NCBI GenBank assembly: GCA_016699835.1
Contig: CP064987.1
Coordinates: forward strand, 2,604,001 to 2,668,000
Length of the DNA stretch: 64,000 bases
Direction of reading: 5' to 3'
Source of the DNA: Phycisphaerales bacterium
GTDB taxonomy: Bacteria > Planctomycetota > Phycisphaerae > Phycisphaerales > UBA1924
Both the position numbers and the translations under genes were made by a program. Below the pieces are notes generated by a model. That model saw only the letters and a program-made list of their open reading frames with translations. It searched no databases and was not told the origin of the DNA. This document shows, piece by piece, positions 24,512 through 32,200 of this stretch; the stretch's first letter is position 1, and every line of letters begins with the position of its first letter.

Positions 24512-25306
24512 TCAGTTGCCGCGGAGCCCACGCCACGCCGACCACACGAACAGCCGTAGCGCAAATGGAAGCCCGTCCACCAGATACCGCTTCATCAGCC
24601 TTCCCGGCTCCTGGATCATGCGGTGCAACCATTCAAAGCCCAAACGCTGGATCCACATCGGCGCGCGTTGGACCTCGCCGGTGACGAAACTGAAACTAAT
24701 TCCGATGCCGAGGAACCAGGCCTTGGGGACGGCGTCGCGGATGGCGGCGGTCAGGTGCTCCTGCTTGGGGAAGCCCAGGGCGACAAAGACGATGTCAGGC
24801 ATGGCACGCATGACCTCGTCGGCGATGTGGGCGATCTTCGCGGGATCGTTCTCGAAGCCAAACTCGGGACAGTGCGTCCCGGCGATGACGAGCGTTGGAT
24901 GCTTCGCGAGGAGTGTCGCGGCGGCACCTTCGGCGGCCTTGGGGTTGCCGCCGAGGAAATAGACGCGATGGCCGAGGCGGGCGGCTTGGGCGGTGAGCGA
25001 CCAGATAAGGTCGGAGCCGGCGACGCGCTCGGGGAGGGGCGTGCGCTTCAGGCGGCTGGCCCAGATGAGCGGCATGCCGTCGGGAACTCGCACGGTTGCG
25101 CGCGCGACAAGGGCTCGCTCGTCGGTATTGGTAGCGCAACGTCGGAGGATCTCGAGATTCGGCGTGACCACCCAGCCACCTCGACCTGCGGCGAGTTCGG
25201 CGGCGACAAACGACGGCAGAGAGTCATTGGTGAAGGCGTCGAGATCCACGCCCATCAGGTGAACGACGGGAGGGCGCGGCGGGGAGTCTTGTGAGTTGGT
25301 GGACAT
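24512..25306 (-). CDS. WecG/TagA/CpsF family glycosyltransferase (GT26)
   Basis: Transfers the second sugar (in known members N-acetylmannosamine or its uronate) to a polyprenyl-linked acceptor. It has 264 residues, the usual length, and the family motifs in order: WVVTPNLEIL, VPDGMPLIWASRL, YFLGGNP, ALGFPKQEHL, and RAPMWIQRLGFEWLHRMIQEP followed by RLMKRY. ATG 25306 follows directly after one arm of a purine-rich repeat, so no Shine-Dalgarno is visible; translation may depend on coupling or a leaderless-like start. The 264-base gap to the next gene downstream shows nothing I can support. It acts with the initiating transferase of the same cluster. Confidence 0.9.
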   Translation of the reverse strand: MSTNSQDSPPRPPVVHLMGVDLDAFTNDSLPSFVAAELAAGRGGWVVTPNLEILRRCATNTDERALVARATVRVPDGMPLIWASRLKRTPLPERVAGSDLIWSLTAQAARLGHRVYFLGGNPKAAEGAAATLLAKHPTLVIAGTHCPEFGFENDPAKIAHIADEVMRAMPDIVFVALGFPKQEHLTAAIRDAVPKAWFLGIGISFSFVTGEVQRAPMWIQRLGFEWLHRMIQEPGRLMKRYLVDGLPFALRLFVWSAWRGLRGN

Positions 25307-25310
25307 GGAA

Positions 25311-25366
25311 GGCGAACGCAGAGGACGTGGAGGAGTTTCAGAGGGAGACAGAGTGGAAGAGGGTGG
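25311..25366. repeat. Purine-rich inverted repeat, arm 1 of empty pair
   Basis: Begins GGCGAACGCAGAGGACGTGG on the plus strand and continues as a G/A-rich run. It shares its first 18 or so bases with the arm at 60941-60989, and in reverse orientation with 61498-61550. It lies 4 bases from the wecG-like start codon. Together with 25471-25528 it forms an inverted pair around about 104 bases with no gene. Confidence 0.8.
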
Positions 25367-25470
25367 ATGGTGTGGGATGGGGGTCTATGTGAGTCTGTTC
25401 AACCAATGGAGAAAGGGGAGGAGGGGAATCCCCATGCGGAGCGTGGGGGTACGCAATGCAAGGAGTCACT

Positions 25471-25528
25471 CTTTCATCCCTTTGTGTTCCTTTGTGAATC
25501 CTCGGATTTCCTCTGTGTTCCGCCTTTC
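25471..25528. repeat. Purine-rich inverted repeat, arm 2 of empty pair
   Basis: Read on the minus strand, this contains GGCGGAACACAGAGGAAATC, then AACACAAAGGGATGA. It is an imperfect inverted copy of 25311-25366. The stop codon of the upstream GT2 gene lies inside it, so the last roughly 17 codons of that gene are repeat-derived. Confidence 0.8.
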
Positions 25529-26469
25529 GGGTTCCAGCGACTCGCCTGGCGCTCGTTGAGCGATCTGGTGGCGGCGGCCTTGCCATGGATGAGGGCGTCG
25601 CGCTGGTAGGCGCGGAGGAACTTCCGGAACTCGAGGTCGTTGTAGCGGGGCTTGGCGGTGAGCGCGCTCTTGATGTAACCCCACCACATGGCGAGGCCGC
25701 CGATGAGGACGGGGTGCTTCGGCAGGCGGAAGATGGCGCTCGCGGTCATGTACGAGAAACTGGTGCCCATGAACCACTGGCCGAAGCCGTGACGAGTGCG
25801 GCCTTTCCAGATGCTCTGCTGGCTGGACCCCATCGGGCGAAGGTGGGTGAAGCGGATGTCGGGCTCGTCCCACGAGGCGGCGATCCAGCCGAGCATCCGG
25901 CAGCGGTGGCAGTCGATGCCATCCCACATGACCTCGCGGACGAACCCGCCGATCTGCTTGAAGCACTCGACGCGATAGAACTTGATCATGCCAACGGACA
26001 TCTCATCGCCGCACCCCTCGCTGACGAGTTGTCCCGTCGAGGGGTGGGGGAAGTACGGCTTGCCGGAGCACGTGCCGAGGCGGGGCTGCGCGGCCATGCG
26101 TTCGCACATGATCTCGAAGTATCGGTTTGGGATGTCGAGGTCGAGATCGAGTTTGACGATGAAGTCGAACTCGTCCATGGTGATCGTGTCGAGCCCGGCA
26201 TAGAAGGCCTCGATGACCCCGGGGCCGACGGCCCGCTTGCCGCGGTCGCTGCGCGTGAGCACGCGGAGGTAGGGCATTTTGGGTTGGTATTCGGCGAGGA
26301 TCTTCGGGGTGTCGTCGGTGGAGCCGTCATCGACGACGAGGAGGAGCGCGGGCTGGATGGTCTGGTTCAGGAGTGAATCGAGCGTGCGGCGCATGTACGC
26401 GGCTTCATCGCGACAGGGAGCGACGATGGCGTAGCGCGTGGGCATGGCGGGCGAGGGCGGCGTGGTCAT
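25474..26469 (-). CDS. Family 2 glycosyltransferase
   Basis: An inverting GT-A glycosyltransferase, 331 residues, presumably adding one sugar to the exopolysaccharide repeat unit on the cytoplasmic face. It shows RYAIVAPCRDEAAYMRRTLD, the VVDDGSTDDT nucleotide-binding motif and FIVKLDLDLDIP with the DxD-type metal site. There is a later acceptor-side Asp/Cys region (EVMWDGIDCHRCRM) and a hydrophobic stretch near residue 275. ATG 26469 overlaps the upstream GT39-like stop as ATGA. The tail from about residue 315 (GTQRKSEDSQRNTKG) is encoded by the purine-rich repeat at 25471-25528, so the native C terminus was probably shorter or different. Confidence 0.85.
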   Translation of the reverse strand: MTTPPSPAMPTRYAIVAPCRDEAAYMRRTLDSLLNQTIQPALLLVVDDGSTDDTPKILAEYQPKMPYLRVLTRSDRGKRAVGPGVIEAFYAGLDTITMDEFDFIVKLDLDLDIPNRYFEIMCERMAAQPRLGTCSGKPYFPHPSTGQLVSEGCGDEMSVGMIKFYRVECFKQIGGFVREVMWDGIDCHRCRMLGWIAASWDEPDIRFTHLRPMGSSQQSIWKGRTRHGFGQWFMGTSFSYMTASAIFRLPKHPVLIGGLAMWWGYIKSALTAKPRYNDLEFRKFLRAYQRDALIHGKAAATRSLNERQASRWNPKGGTQRKSEDSQRNTKG

Positions 26470-27749
26470 GCGGCGATCGCCTTGTCGCGGTTGTAGGTGC
26501 GGCGCTCACGCCAGCGGTCGAAGAGCACGCCGATCGAGACGCCCGCGAGGCACGCGACCAACGGCGTCGCGGGGATGATGTATCGATCCTGGATGACATA
26601 GATCGCGTGAAGGAGGGCGAAGTAGACCCAGATGACGAGGATCGGGTTGGTGACGGTCTTGAGGAGACCGACCTCGCGGACGAGCATGACGATGCCGACG
26701 ATCGCCCCGGCGATGGCGGCGAACCAGTAGGCAGTGCTGAGACCCTTCAGGAGTTTCATGCCCATCTCGCCGATGCGCGGGCGCAGGGCGTCCTTGTTCC
26801 AGACGACGCCGATGGTCTGCGGGCCGTGCTGGAGGATGAACTTGGTGGTGGTGCGTTTCACAAACGCGCCGGGTTCCTGCTTGATGTAGTCGGTGGCGCG
26901 GCGCATCAGTTCGCGATCGATCTGGGCCTGGTTGAGGTCGGGGAAGACGGGCGGCTCCTGGTAGTTGCCGTTGGTTCCGGGGTTGTTGCCCATCCAGAAG
27001 TTGGTGCCGTTGTTCGCGGAGATGGGGACGAGGTCGTGGTAGAGGGTGTAGTTGCGATAGGTCCACGGGGCGATGATGGCGGCCATGAGAAGGCCCAGGC
27101 CGAGCGCGGTAACGAACGTCCGGGCGCGGCGTGGCATGAAGAGGAACTCCAGGCCCGCGAGGATGGGCGGAATGAGGATGGCGGTCGCGCGGATGTAGAC
27201 GGCGAACGCGAAGAGAACGCCCGTGAGCAGAGCGCGAATGACTGGTTTCTCGCGCATCGTGACCCAGGCGAGCGTGCCGCCGACGAGGAACGTGGTGAAG
27301 GGGAGCTCGCTGGAGAGGACGGAGGTGAGTTGGATGTGGACAGGCCAGAGGGCGAGGATCGCGCCGGCGACCAGGGCCGGGGTTCGCGAGAGGAGCGTGT
27401 CGGCGAGGCGGATCGTGAGGTAGACCGAGAGGCTGCCGAGGATGATGTTGAGGACGACGACGGGGAAGAAGGCGATGCCGAAGATCTTGTACATCGCGGC
27501 GATGATGAAACTCGTGCCGGGCGCCCAGAAGGCGGAAGGCTCGTCGGGATGGAAGCCGAACGTGCCGTGGTTCACGAGATTCTGGGCGAAGGTGTCGTAG
27601 GCGACGCAGTCGGAACTGGGGATGCAGGGGATGAGCACACCCCAGAGCAGGCGCAGGCCCAGAGCGACGAGGACGATCAACTGGACCTCGCGCGAGCGCC
27701 ACGACAGCGGTGGGGCGGATGGATCGGATTGGACGGTCGTGCTCGTCAC
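26466..27749 (-). CDS. GT39-like polytopic glycosyltransferase
   Basis: A membrane protein of 427 residues of the ArnT/PMT-like GT-C group that uses polyprenyl-phosphate sugars and acts on the periplasmic side. I chose GTG 27749, which overlaps the stop of the upstream GT4 gene as GTGA. About ten hydrophobic helices are visible. The first extracytoplasmic loop holds SSDCVAYDTFAQNLVNHGTF, with the acidic pair expected near the active site, and a later loop reads RNYTLYHDLVPISANNGTNF. It may add a side-branch sugar to the growing polymer. The downstream GT2 gene overlaps by ATGA. Confidence 0.82.
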   Translation of the reverse strand: MTSTTVQSDPSAPPLSWRSREVQLIVLVALGLRLLWGVLIPCIPSSDCVAYDTFAQNLVNHGTFGFHPDEPSAFWAPGTSFIIAAMYKIFGIAFFPVVVLNIILGSLSVYLTIRLADTLLSRTPALVAGAILALWPVHIQLTSVLSSELPFTTFLVGGTLAWVTMREKPVIRALLTGVLFAFAVYIRATAILIPPILAGLEFLFMPRRARTFVTALGLGLLMAAIIAPWTYRNYTLYHDLVPISANNGTNFWMGNNPGTNGNYQEPPVFPDLNQAQIDRELMRRATDYIKQEPGAFVKRTTTKFILQHGPQTIGVVWNKDALRPRIGEMGMKLLKGLSTAYWFAAIAGAIVGIVMLVREVGLLKTVTNPILVIWVYFALLHAIYVIQDRYIIPATPLVACLAGVSIGVLFDRWRERRTYNRDKAIAA

Positions 27750-28993
27750 GTGCGTGTTTCCGCGTGGTGTGGGTCGAGGTGCTTGAGAAAGAGATCGGTC
27801 ATCTGGCGGCCGAGATTGGCGATGTTGTACTCGTCGATGATTGTTTGTCGGGCGGCGCGGCGCATGGACTGGAGTGTGTCGGGAGATTCGGCGACGGTTC
27901 GGATGATCCTGGCGAGGTCCTCGGGCGATCCGGGCGGGCAGACAAGGCCCGAGACGCCGGGAACGATGAGTTCGGGGACGCCGCCGACGGCGGTGGAGAT
28001 GGGGATGAGTTCCTTGGCCATCGCTTCCATGAGGACGACGGGGACCCCCTCCATGAAACTGGAGACGATGAGCGCGTCGTTTCGGTCGTAGGCGGCGGGG
28101 ATGTCGTCCTGGCCGAGCGGGCCGGTGAAGGTGATGCGGTCGGCGAGGCCGAGGCGCGCGGCCTGGTCCTTGAGCGAGCGCTCCATCTGTCCCGAGCCGA
28201 CCATCTCGAGGCGCCAGTCGAGGCCCTGGGCCTTGAGCATGGCGAGCGCATCCAGGAGCATGGGATAGCCCTTGATCGGCTCGAGGCGACCGACGGTGAG
28301 GAGGCGGATGGGCCCGGGGTGACGCGGTGGGGCGGGTGTCAAGACCTGTGGATCGACGGCGCAGTGGGCGATGTGGAAGCGATCCCAGACGCTGGGGCTG
28401 GTCCACGCCATGATCTGGGCGCGGCAGAAGTTGGAGATGGCGCGAACGAAACGGGCGGACTCGCACTTGGCCTTGAGGTTGATGCGATGGACGTCGAAGA
28501 ACTCGGCCGAGCCGTGGATCGTCATGCTGAAATCGATGGATGGTTCGGCGACGCAGGCGAGGAGGGCGACGGCGGCGCCGTTGTTGGCCATGTGGACGTG
28601 GAGATGGCAGATCGATCGGCGGGCGAGTTCGCGCGCGAGGAGGATGGCCTCGCAGGCGTAGGTAACGGATCGGAGCCGAGCGGCAAGGCCATCGGCGGAG
28701 ATGGATTGGGCGCGGGCGTGGGTGCGGAGCGTGCGGATCGGGTGCGTGATCGCGTGAGCGAGTTGGGCGAGGAGGAGGCGTGGCTTGGAGGCGAGGAGGC
28801 AGAACGTGTTGGCCGCTTCCTTCGCGTGGTGCTCGCCCAAGGTGTCCTCGCGTGAGGGGATGCGCACGGAGAAGGTGTCGATGGTGAGATCGATGGAATG
28901 GGCCGCGACGTGCTCGCGGATGGCCCGGATCTCGCGCTCGATGAACGTGTGCGAGAGTTTGGGGTATTGGGTGTTGAGGTAGGCGATCTTCAC
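27746..28993 (-). CDS. Family 4 glycosyltransferase
   Basis: A retaining GT-B glycosyltransferase, 415 residues. The N-terminal domain begins MKIAYLNTQYPKLSHTFIER, typical of colanic-acid-type GT4 enzymes. The C-terminal domain has LLTVGRLEPIKGYPMLLDAL, then SSFMEGVPVVLMEAMAKELI with the E-x7-E nucleotide-sugar motif. The start is GTG 28993 inside a GTGA overlap with the polysaccharide deacetylase gene, and the end overlaps the GT39-like gene in the same way. The donor and acceptor sugars cannot be read from sequence. Confidence 0.9.
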   Translation of the reverse strand: MKIAYLNTQYPKLSHTFIEREIRAIREHVAAHSIDLTIDTFSVRIPSREDTLGEHHAKEAANTFCLLASKPRLLLAQLAHAITHPIRTLRTHARAQSISADGLAARLRSVTYACEAILLARELARRSICHLHVHMANNGAAVALLACVAEPSIDFSMTIHGSAEFFDVHRINLKAKCESARFVRAISNFCRAQIMAWTSPSVWDRFHIAHCAVDPQVLTPAPPRHPGPIRLLTVGRLEPIKGYPMLLDALAMLKAQGLDWRLEMVGSGQMERSLKDQAARLGLADRITFTGPLGQDDIPAAYDRNDALIVSSFMEGVPVVLMEAMAKELIPISTAVGGVPELIVPGVSGLVCPPGSPEDLARIIRTVAESPDTLQSMRRAARQTIIDEYNIANLGRQMTDLFLKHLDPHHAETRT

Positions 28994-30087
28994 GATTGGT
29001 GTATCGGCTGGGTTGGGGAGGCGGTGGAGGAGTTGGGCGATGGCTTGGGTGCAGGCGGCGCTTTGCCGGCGAGTTTTCGGATGGCGTGTCGGAGGAGGGA
29101 GATCTCGGCGAGGAGGGCGCGCGGGTCGTGTGTGCCGTGGGCCGTCACGTGGTGCGGGTTCATGTCGATGCGCGGGATGGCGTAGGTGTCGGTGTGCTCG
29201 TCCATTCGGCCTGGGGCGGTTGAGACGGCATAGGAGTATCCCGCGAGGCGGACGGCCCGCGCGGTGTCGGTGGAGTAGGAGCCGTTGGGATAGCAGAAAC
29301 CGGTGGGGGCGTTCGGCTCACCGAGGATCGTGGTGAGGGCGGCACGAGAGGAATCGATCTCGGTGCGCTGGGCGTCGAGTTCGAGCGTGGTGAGGATCGG
29401 GTGGGTGACGGTGTGCGCGCCGATCTCGTGGCCCTTCGCGGACATGGCGCGGAGTTCGTCGAGCGACATCATGTGATCGAGGTCGTGTCGCGGCGGGGTC
29501 GAGGGTGATTCTTGAAGAGCGTCAATGGCGGCGTCGCGGGCGGAAGGAGAGAGCATCTTGAGCGCGTTGACCCACTCGCGGGCGGTCATGGTGGAGGAGG
29601 AGTTGGCGAGAGTGGCCGCGCCGAGGGCGTTTCTTGCGGCGTCGGGCGTCGAACCACGGAATCGACGGATGGCGCGATCGAACCAGAGTTCGCCGGGCGT
29701 GCCGACGAGACCGGTGACGATGTAGAACGTCGCGGAGAGACCGGCGGCAACGAGGATGGGGGCGGCGACCCGGGCGTTGTCGGCGTAGCCATCGTCGAAG
29801 GTGATCGCGATGGTGGGGCGTTCTTCGGCATAGTCGCCCATGCGCGCGCGAGCGACGGCGTCGTGGGCGCGTCGGACATCGAATCGGCGGGCGAAGAGTT
29901 CGACCTGGGCGCGGAAGGCCGACTCGGGCATCACGAGATTGGGGAGCGTGGAGCGTGCCCAGAGATCGTCGGGAAGGACGCGGTGGTACATCAGGATCGT
30001 CACGCCATGGCGCATGGCGCGGGCGCGGCGTTCGATGACGCCGAGCGCGCCGAGCGTGCGATCGAGGATGGACCTGGCGAGGGACAT
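28990..30087 (-). CDS. Polysaccharide deacetylase (NodB domain)
   Basis: A metal-dependent carbohydrate esterase family 4 protein, 365 residues from ATG 30087. An in-frame TTG at 30105 would lie inside the upstream gene. NodB motifs are present: TFDDGYADN with the catalytic base and metal Asp, HTVTHPILTTLELD with the two metal His, and GFCYPNGSYS. There is no obvious signal peptide, so it may act on the lipid-linked or nascent polymer in the cytoplasm or be exported by another route. It would remove N- or O-acetyl groups from the exopolysaccharide. The C-terminal 25 residues are Pro/Ser-rich. It ends in a GTGA overlap with the GT4 gene. Confidence 0.88.
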   Translation of the reverse strand: MSLARSILDRTLGALGVIERRARAMRHGVTILMYHRVLPDDLWARSTLPNLVMPESAFRAQVELFARRFDVRRAHDAVARARMGDYAEERPTIAITFDDGYADNARVAAPILVAAGLSATFYIVTGLVGTPGELWFDRAIRRFRGSTPDAARNALGAATLANSSSTMTAREWVNALKMLSPSARDAAIDALQESPSTPPRHDLDHMMSLDELRAMSAKGHEIGAHTVTHPILTTLELDAQRTEIDSSRAALTTILGEPNAPTGFCYPNGSYSTDTARAVRLAGYSYAVSTAPGRMDEHTDTYAIPRIDMNPHHVTAHGTHDPRALLAEISLLRHAIRKLAGKAPPAPKPSPNSSTASPTQPIHQS

Positions 30088-30094
30088 GATTGCG

Positions 30095-31168
30095 TTACGA
30101 TGCAACGTTGCGTGTGGGTTGTGGCGATGGAGATTGAGCGGCCGCGGGGCCCTTGTACTCGATCAGTCGGCGATCGCGGCGGAAGATCCCATCGAGGATG
30201 CTGCGGAGGACGCCGATCGCCTGCGAGCCCTTGCAGAGCAGGATGAACGAGGCGTAGCGCTCGGCGACGTCCTCGTCGATGCGCCTGGCCCGGCGGTAGA
30301 GCGACCACCAGATACGCGCATAGAGCAGCGTGAGCACGAGTGCGGCGGGCCAGAAGACGATGGCGAGCGTGAGGATGAAGATCGGCAGGAACAGGCCATA
30401 GATGAGAGCGCTCGCGGCCCGCTTGACCCACGGTTTGCCTGGGCCATGGCGGTGCATCCAGCCGACCTGGGCGTAGCAGTAGCCGCTGCGTTGCTCGCGT
30501 TTCCAGAAGGCACGGAAAGATCGCATGTTGATGTCGTGGAGGACCATCTCGTGGGCGAGGCGGTGTGAGGACCAGCCGTGCTCGGTGAGGCGGAAGCCCA
30601 GGTCGGGGTCCTCGCCGGCGATGAGGTCGGTGCGCCAGCCGCCGATGTCTCGCAGGGCGGCGACTCGGCAGAGGGAGTTGCCGCCGGGATAGGGCGCGGG
30701 GCCCGGTTCGGCGTGCCAATCGACGTTGGTCAGGCGGTTGTAGATCGTACGCTCGGGGAACTCCTCGCGCCAGCGCCCGCTGACGGCGGCGACCTTGGGG
30801 TTCTCGTCGAGGAACTCGACGCCGACATCGATCCAGTCGGGGTCCATCACGCAGTCGCCATCGATGAACTGGACGAACTCGAGGCTGGGCAGGTCGGTGA
30901 GGAGGGCGTCGAGGCCGGTCTGGCGTCCTCGCGCGGCGGTAAAGGGGCCATCTTTGAGGGCGATGGTGTGCACGCCGATCTCGTGGGCGTTCTCGACGCT
31001 GTTGTCGCTGGAGTTGGAATCGACGTAGACGACGCGCGCGACATGGGGCAGCGCGGCATGGAGGGCGCGGACGAGGCGCTCGCCTTCGTTGCGGCCGATG
31101 ATCACGGCGCCGACGCGATCCTTCGCGGGCGGGCCATTTGGCGAGTTTGGCGGTTGCTCGTGGTCCAT
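30095..31168 (-). CDS. Family 2 glycosyltransferase with membrane helices
   Basis: An inverting GT2 enzyme of 357 residues. The GT-A domain shows VGAVIIGRNEGERLVRALHA, VYVDSNSSDNS, FIDGDCVMDPDW (the DxD region), GGNSLCRVAALRDIGGW and GEDPDLGFRLTEHGW (the ED catalytic motif). Two hydrophobic helices follow at about 255-300 (SALIYGLFLPIFILTLAIVF and AALVLTLLYARIW), so it is membrane bound, resembling succinoglycan-type transferases. ATG 31168 is 24 bases after the preceding GT2 stop. The gene ends in TAA 7 bases before the deacetylase start. Confidence 0.88.
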   Translation of the reverse strand: MDHEQPPNSPNGPPAKDRVGAVIIGRNEGERLVRALHAALPHVARVVYVDSNSSDNSVENAHEIGVHTIALKDGPFTAARGRQTGLDALLTDLPSLEFVQFIDGDCVMDPDWIDVGVEFLDENPKVAAVSGRWREEFPERTIYNRLTNVDWHAEPGPAPYPGGNSLCRVAALRDIGGWRTDLIAGEDPDLGFRLTEHGWSSHRLAHEMVLHDINMRSFRAFWKREQRSGYCYAQVGWMHRHGPGKPWVKRAASALIYGLFLPIFILTLAIVFWPAALVLTLLYARIWWSLYRRARRIDEDVAERYASFILLCKGSQAIGVLRSILDGIFRRDRRLIEYKGPAAAQSPSPQPTRNVAS

Positions 31169-31192
31169 AGCGTGAGAAGGGCCAGATTCCCG

Positions 31193-32200
31193 TTACAGAT
31201 CCAGTCGGCTGGTGATCGTCTCGTACGCGGCGTGATTGTACTGGTATTTGTCCGAGGCCTTGCCCGATCGGAATCGATGCCACAACGCCCTCGCACCAAA
31301 GAGGAGCGTGTCGGCGGCCCGCACGATGAACTCGGCGAGGCGGCCATAGCAGATCCGCTGAACGAGGTACCGCCCTCGCCAGAACTGCACGCTGCGGGCG
31401 GCCTGGGCCATGCGCGTGGGATCCGACGATGAACCGCCGAGGTGGGTCGTGGTGCTCGTGGGGTCATAGAGGAGACGCCAGCCGTGCTTGCTCAGGCGGT
31501 GCGAGAACTCAATGTCCTCGCCATAGAAGAAGAAGGCCTCGTCGAGTAGGCCGAGTTTCTGGACGATCTCGCCGCGGGTGAGGATGAACGCGCCGATGAT
31601 CCAGTCCACGTCGCGCTTGGTCGTGGCGCGGTCCCACTGAAGATCCTCGGTGTCGGCCCACTCGAAGAGCGACGGCAGATACCACGGCAGACCCAGACCC
31701 CGCACGACAAGACGCAGCGGCGTGGGGAAGCGTCGCGTGCAGACCTGGACCGTGCCATCGGCGTTGAGGAGTTTGCACGTCATCGCGCCAACGTCTGATT
31801 CACGTTCCATCACGTCGATGCAGGCCTTGAGGCAGCCGGGGTGGACGATGGTGTCGCTGTTGAGGAGAAGGATGTACTTCGCGGCTGGGCCGGCCTCGTA
31901 GCCCCGGTTGTTGCCATACGAGAATCCGCCGTTCTTGGGAAGCGGCGCGAGCGTGCACCACGACGCCCACTCGTTCTCGTCGATTGCGGCCTGGATGCGT
32001 GCCAGGGAATCATCGCCCGAGGCGTTGTCGGCGACGACGACGTGGGTCGTGGCGACGGTTGGGATCTCGGGCGCGAGCGAGCGCAGGCAATCGATCGTGA
32101 CGTCGGGCGTCTTGTAGTTGACGATGACGATGAGAAGCGTGTGGGTGGTGCTCGTGCTTCCCTCGCGCGATGGCGTTGTGGTTGGAGCCGTGGAACTCAT
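31193..32200 (-). CDS. Family 2 glycosyltransferase (rhamnosyltransferase-like)
   Basis: A GT2 enzyme of 335 residues from ATG 32200, which overlaps the O-antigen ligase-like stop as ATGA. It reads TLLIVIVNYKTPDVTIDCLRSL, VVADNASGDDS, GFSYGNNRG and LLLNSDTIVHPGCLKA, then WIIGAFILTRGEIVQKLGLLDEAFFFYGEDIEFSHRL. This is the pattern of the WbbL/rhamnosyltransferase-like GT2 subgroup. The resemblance suggests transfer of a deoxysugar, which would fit the rfbB gene at 41700-42734, but this is inference. Confidence 0.9.
   Translation of the reverse strand: MSSTAPTTTPSREGSTSTTHTLLIVIVNYKTPDVTIDCLRSLAPEIPTVATTHVVVADNASGDDSLARIQAAIDENEWASWCTLAPLPKNGGFSYGNNRGYEAGPAAKYILLLNSDTIVHPGCLKACIDVMERESDVGAMTCKLLNADGTVQVCTRRFPTPLRLVVRGLGLPWYLPSLFEWADTEDLQWDRATTKRDVDWIIGAFILTRGEIVQKLGLLDEAFFFYGEDIEFSHRLSKHGWRLLYDPTSTTTHLGGSSSDPTRMAQAARSVQFWRGRYLVQRICYGRLAEFIVRAADTLLFGARALWHRFRSGKASDKYQYNHAAYETITSRLDL

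Noticed and set aside
25367..25470. A small gene inside the empty repeat pair
   Set aside because: No frame shows a start with a ribosome binding site or any protein-like composition in these 104 bases.
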